From the NCBI GenBank assembly GCA_964571235.1, contig CAZNAI010000004.1, positions 558,001 to 622,000 of the forward strand: 64,000 nt of DNA. The letters run 5' to 3'. Source of the DNA: JACRAV01 sp964571235. GTDB taxonomy: Bacteria > Zixibacteria > MSB-5A5 > GN15 > FEB-12. Below the pieces are notes generated by a model, which saw nothing but the letters and a program-made list of their open reading frames with translations, had not been told where the DNA came from and did no database searches. Below, one piece after another: positions 61,199 through 64,000 of this stretch (positions within the stretch are counted from its first letter, which is position 1; each line of letters begins with the position of its first letter). Both the position numbers and the translations under genes were made by a program.

Positions 61199-61218
61199 TC
61201 TGCCACAAAAAGGGCAGA
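61199..61218 (-). promoter_or_regulatory. Inverted repeat in the rrf2 leader
   Basis: TCTGCC-N8-GGCAGA lies between the -10 box of rrf2 and its start codon. It is a plausible operator for autoregulation by the Rrf2 protein. Confidence 0.4.
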
Positions 61219-61227
61219 TTCAGTTTT

Positions 61228-61256
61228 AATATCGGCAAGGTCGACCAGAGTGTCAA
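61228..61256 (-). promoter_or_regulatory. Promoter of rrf2
   Basis: On the minus strand: TTGACA (61251-61256), a 17-base spacer and GATATT (61228-61233). A near-consensus promoter 69 bases upstream of the rrf2 ATG. Confidence 0.65.
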
Positions 61257-61354
61257 TAAAAATAAGTGACTTTTTTCACAAGGACTGGATATCGATACGG
61301 CTCATAAGTTTCCGGGCGGGCGACGGTTAAACTAAAAATCCCCTTTTCGCACGT

Positions 61355-61387
61355 TTCCCGAACCGGTATAATACCGGTCTTTGGGAA
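61355..61387 (+). promoter_or_regulatory. Palindrome overlapping the cobO -10 box and ribosome site
   Basis: ACCGGTAT-A-ATACCGGT at 61362-61378 is a perfect dyad with TATAAT (61367-61372) in its middle. It is flanked by TTCCC (61355-61359) and GGGAA (61383-61387). The latter overlaps the AAGGAG ribosome site. The -35 region (TTTTCG at 61344-61349) is poor. A repressor or activator site is likely. Confidence 0.5.
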
Positions 61388-61398
61388 GGAGTCAGGTT

Positions 61399-61938
61399 CT
61401 GGACAACAAGCCCGTGGGACTGCTGATTGTGTACACCGGTGACGGCAAGGGAAAAACGACTGCCGCGCTGGGGATGTGCGTACGGGCGGTTGGGTATGAC
61501 TGGAAAATCTGCCTGATTCAGTTTGTCAAAGGGAGTTGGAAATACGGCGAGCTCAAGGGGATTAAGCGACTAGAGGCAAATGTTGAGTTGCATGTCATCG
61601 GCGAGGGGTTTGTGGGGATTGTCGACGACACCAAGGATTTCGAGGTTCACCGCAAAGCGGCTCAAGACGGGATCGTGTTAGCCCGAGAAAAAGTATCTTC
61701 GGGGCAGTATCAGTTGGTTATTCTCGATGAACTCAATGTCGCCGCAGATTTGGGCCTGGTAACGCGGGAAGAAATTGAATCGATTGTTGATACTCGCCCA
61801 CCCCTGCAAAATTTGGTGATTACCGGACGGGGCGCGGCCGACTGGTTAGTCAGCCGGGCGGATTTGGTCACCGAGATGCGAGAAATCAAGCACCCGTACC
61901 AAAAGGGGATTCTGGCGCAAAAGGGGATTGACTGGTAA
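61399..61938 (+). CDS. cobO: Cob(I)yrinic acid a,c-diamide adenosyltransferase
   Basis: Adds the 5'-deoxyadenosyl group to corrinoids in B12 synthesis or salvage (CobA/BtuR/CobO type). The ~179-residue protein has the P-loop IVYTGDGKGKTTAALG, FVKGSWKYGEL, VILDELNVAADLG and the C-terminal MREIKHPYQKGILAQKGIDW, all typical. The start is debatable. AAGGAG at 61386-61391 sits 7 bases before a CTG at 61399, which is used here. TTG 61381 would be almost leaderless, and GTG 61414 would be too far from the ribosome site. A perfect palindrome overlaps the promoter. No cobalamin riboswitch is visible. Confidence 0.9.
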   Translation: MDNKPVGLLIVYTGDGKGKTTAALGMCVRAVGYDWKICLIQFVKGSWKYGELKGIKRLEANVELHVIGEGFVGIVDDTKDFEVHRKAAQDGIVLAREKVSSGQYQLVILDELNVAADLGLVTREEIESIVDTRPPLQNLVITGRGAADWLVSRADLVTEMREIKHPYQKGILAQKGIDW

Positions 61939-61995
61939 AAGCGGGATCATTTACGCCCAAGTGGCGTTAGTACGTTTCTGGAAGGATTAGCAAGT

Positions 61996-62949
61996 ATGAA
62001 CAACGAAAAATTATATGACATCATAATCGTCGGCGGCGGGCCAGGTGGTCTGTGTGCAGGGATGTATGCCGCGCGCGCGAACCGCAAGACGATCTGCCTT
62101 GAGAAGTTCATCCCCGGGGGTCAGATTTCAATGACCGGAGAGGTCGAGGATTACCCCGGCTTTGAGCATATCACCGGCGCGGAACTCGGCTCGAAGTTTG
62201 AGTCTCATGCCCGCAAGTTCGGGCTGGAGATTGCCCTTGAGGAAGTGGCCGAAGTATACTGCGAGGGCGAGGATCGGGTCGTACGGTGCGAGGGTGGTAA
62301 CAGTTATCGGGCCAAAGTGGTGATAATCTCCACCGGTGGCACACCTGTCAAATTGGGGATTACGGGAGAGTTGGAATATGCCGGCAAGGGAGTTTCGTAT
62401 TGCGCCATTTGCGACGGCGCCTTTTTTAAAGAAAAAGTAATCGCGGTGGTAGGTGGCGGCGATGCGGCAGTCGAAGAAGGTGGGTACCTGACCAAGTACG
62501 GAACCAAAGTCCACTTGATTCACAGGCGCGACAGTCTGCGCGCCCAGAAAATCATTCAGCAACGGGCGTTCGACAACCCCAAGATGGCTTTTGCCTTTGA
62601 CACCGTGGTTGAGTCAATCAACGGCAATGGCAGACAAGTAACCGACCTGACGCTCAAGAATGTCAAAACGGGTGCGATCTCGAAACTGGAAATCGGGGCA
62701 ATTTTTGTATACATCGGGTTCACTCCCAATTCGAAATTGGTTAGGGAAGGGCTGACGCTGGATGCCGGCGGGTACATCATCACCAACGACCGCATGGAGA
62801 CAAATATTCCCGGTATTTTCGCCTGTGGCGATGTCCGTGCGCAACTTGTCCGGCAGGTGACCAATGCGGTCGGCGACGGCACCACGGCGGCAGTCGCGGC
62901 GGAGAAGTATATTGAGTCGCTTGAAGATCGTCATGCTCGGCGCGGATAG
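61996..62949 (+). CDS. trxB: Thioredoxin reductase
   Basis: An FAD- and NADPH-binding pyridine nucleotide-disulphide oxidoreductase, 317 residues. FAD site IIVGGGPGGLCAGMYAAR, redox cysteines in CAICDGAFF, the NADPH loop VVGGGDAAVEEGGYL followed by HRRD, and the closing FACGDVRAQLVRQVTNAVGDG. It keeps thioredoxin reduced. AAGGAT-type ribosome site before ATG 61996. It follows cobO by 57 bases on the same strand. Confidence 0.95.
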   Translation: MNNEKLYDIIIVGGGPGGLCAGMYAARANRKTICLEKFIPGGQISMTGEVEDYPGFEHITGAELGSKFESHARKFGLEIALEEVAEVYCEGEDRVVRCEGGNSYRAKVVIISTGGTPVKLGITGELEYAGKGVSYCAICDGAFFKEKVIAVVGGGDAAVEEGGYLTKYGTKVHLIHRRDSLRAQKIIQQRAFDNPKMAFAFDTVVESINGNGRQVTDLTLKNVKTGAISKLEIGAIFVYIGFTPNSKLVREGLTLDAGGYIITNDRMETNIPGIFACGDVRAQLVRQVTNAVGDGTTAAVAAEKYIESLEDRHARRG

Positions 62950-63110
62950 CCGGCTTCGGGGCCAATTTCCTTCGCACGGATCGCGATTGGCTGTGAATAT
63001 TACTTAGCTTGCCGGGTAAGAGCGAAGAAGTGACGGTAATAGCGCCCACACACTGAAACTTTGTGTGGCGCAACTCGTTTAAGTACAGCATGGAGGAGGT
63101 ATCAACTGTC

Positions 63111-63815
63111 ATGTCGACCGAATTCCTACAAAGTCAACCGCAAGTGCCGGCCCAACGCGACTCGGCGCTCGGATTTAAGGGACTGTTCGAAGTTTTTGTC
63201 AATCCGTCGGGATTTTTCACCAAACTGAAAAATGACCCGAAAATTCTCGTGCCGTATCTGGTGGGATTTGCTCTGATGTTAACCATTGTCGTTCTGCTGT
63301 GGTCTCTCATAGCGCAGGCCCAGATCGACGAAATGAAGCGCCAAGCGATTGATAATCCCAATATTCCTGCCAATTTGGAGCCCGCGACTATGAAGTGGTG
63401 GATTATCGGCGGGGGTACATTCATGTGGGCGTTGGGTCCGCTAATAGCGGCAGTTTTAGCACTCCTGTTTGGCAACTTTGTGATGGCCGGCAAGGCGACT
63501 TTCGGGCAACTTTTATCCATCATGCTCTACGGCGAAATTATTTACCTGGTCGGGGGGCTGTTGGCCGCTCCACTCATGCTCTACAAAGGGACCATGTACA
63601 TATCTTTGTCGTTGGCGGCTTTGGTGCCACCTGATCCGCAAAGCTTTGTGTGGGTCCTGCTATCGAAAGTGAACCTGTTCTTGATATGGGAGATTATTGC
63701 CGTCGGCATTGGTTTATCGATATTCTACGGATTTCCGCGCAACAAAGGGTACTTGTTGTCGGTCTTATCGATGGGAATGATATCGATTCTGCAGGTGTTG
63801 TTTGCGGCATTTTAG
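63111..63815 (+). CDS. YIP1-family membrane protein
   Basis: A 234-residue protein with about five membrane spans. It begins with a soluble N-terminus containing GFKGLFEVFVNPSGFFTKLK, a segment typical of bacterial YIP1-domain (PF04893) proteins. Hydrophobic helices from VPYLVGFALMLTIVVLLW onward include GKATFGQLLSIMLYGEIIY. The function is unknown; such genes often accompany efflux or ABC systems. The ATG at 63111 follows AGGAGG by 11 bases; ATG 63090 is an alternative. A TolC-type gene follows 25 bases later, which suggests an export cassette continuing past the window. Confidence 0.78.
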   Translation: MSTEFLQSQPQVPAQRDSALGFKGLFEVFVNPSGFFTKLKNDPKILVPYLVGFALMLTIVVLLWSLIAQAQIDEMKRQAIDNPNIPANLEPATMKWWIIGGGTFMWALGPLIAAVLALLFGNFVMAGKATFGQLLSIMLYGEIIYLVGGLLAAPLMLYKGTMYISLSLAALVPPDPQSFVWVLLSKVNLFLIWEIIAVGIGLSIFYGFPRNKGYLLSVLSMGMISILQVLFAAF

Positions 63816-63840
63816 GTATTGTTCTAACGAAGGAGATGGA

Positions 63841-64000
63841 ATGCGATCATTCAGATTATTTATCGGCGTCATCGGACTGACATTTCTTGCCGGCGTGGCC
63901 GCGCAGGCGGCTGAACTCACGCTCGACGACTGCATCAATCTGGCGCTGAAAAACCGCGAATCGATTATCAGGGCGCGTGGCGCTGAAGAACTTGCCAAAA
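63841..64000 (+). CDS. TolC-family outer-membrane efflux protein, 3' end outside window
   Basis: Only the first 53 codons are visible: a signal peptide (MRSFRLFIGVIGLTFLAGVAAQAA) and the start of the mature protein, LTLDDCINLALKNRESIIRAR, which is the classic N-terminal helix of TolC/outer-membrane efflux proteins. ATG 63841 has AAGGAG 5 bases upstream. It probably forms the outer-membrane channel for an RND or ABC exporter encoded beyond the window, with the YIP1 gene just upstream. Confidence 0.85.
   Translation, partial: MRSFRLFIGVIGLTFLAGVAAQAAELTLDDCINLALKNRESIIRARGAEELAK

Noticed and set aside
61160..61398. Cobalamin riboswitch upstream of cobO
   Set aside because: The conserved B12-box sequence and the needed length of structured leader are absent. 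The promoter dyad lies too close to the start.
1..64000. tRNA, rRNA, prophage or IS transposase genes
   Set aside because: I scanned for the usual tRNA T-arm motif, transposase and integrase protein patterns and found none that held up. A covariance-model search would be needed to be certain.

Overview
This window looks like chromosomal DNA of a Gram-negative, at least partly anaerobic bacterium. My best guess is candidate phylum Zixibacteria or a close FCB-group relative. The guess rests on the duplicated dockerin-like CCVG...GNVDC / DIADLSALIDFLY repeats at 12.7-12.9 kb (a style I associate with that group), on outer-membrane barrels and lipoproteins, on ferredoxin-dependent oxoacid oxidoreductases, and on frequent TTG/GTG starts with good Shine-Dalgarno (SD) sites. 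No 16S, tRNA or other RNA gene is visible, so the placement is inference. I see no prophage, IS transposase or CRISPR array. Genes are densely packed, mostly on the + strand.

Layout. 0-2.7 kb: a GGDEF protein cut by the window start, a bacteriohemerythrin, a 670-base gene-free island of palindromic repeats, and dCMP deaminase. 2.8-7.8 kb: glutamine synthetase with a strong terminator, gatA, then a DUF559 endonuclease-like gene sitting exactly between two copies of a REP-like inverted repeat, an alpha/beta hydrolase, and a minus-strand orphan. 7.9-12.4 kb: gatB-purN-purC-purH. 12.6-15.6 kb: a four-gene exported haem module (dockerin-cytochrome, haem-bearing outer-membrane barrel, cytochrome lipoprotein, YceI lipoprotein). 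15.7-23.7 kb: housekeeping run DUF494-coaBC-udg-dnaB-mlaE-mlaF-radA-tgt, with a convergent methyltransferase. 24.9-30.3 kb: aldehyde dehydrogenase, a cyclic-2,3-diphosphoglycerate-synthetase-like GTPase, carbamate kinase and a CCA-adding-type enzyme. 30.3-39.2 kb: a compact TCA block, sucC-sucD-korD-korA-korB-korC-ndk-larA-like-mdh-icd. 39.3-44.5 kb (minus): two tandem GT-C membrane glycosyltransferases, then hbd-ackA. 44.7-47.5 kb: an outer-membrane barrel, an InlB-B-repeat lipoprotein and an exported cyclophilin. 47.5-54.2 kb: dxr-rseP-lepB-DUF1573, then ccmA-ccmB-pepA. 54.3-61.2 kb (minus): a TolB-like propeller protein, an outer-membrane protein, then an rrf2-dcd-nifJ unit. 61.4-64 kb: cobO, trxB, a YIP1-family protein and the first 160 bases of a TolC-family gene.

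How it fits together. Central carbon flow runs through ferredoxin (KOR, PFOR) with substrate-level ATP from succinyl-CoA synthetase, acetate kinase and carbamate kinase. An Fe-S-type Rrf2 regulator stands at the head of the PFOR unit. Cytochrome maturation (ccmAB) and the exported haem module imply c-type cytochromes at the cell surface. The most unusual items are the repeat-flanked DUF559 unit, whose start codon lies inside the repeat, and the dockerin/barrel/cytochrome module. Also notable are lysine-rich tails on SucD and on the GTPase-like protein, and several perfect inverted repeats placed at promoters or start codons.
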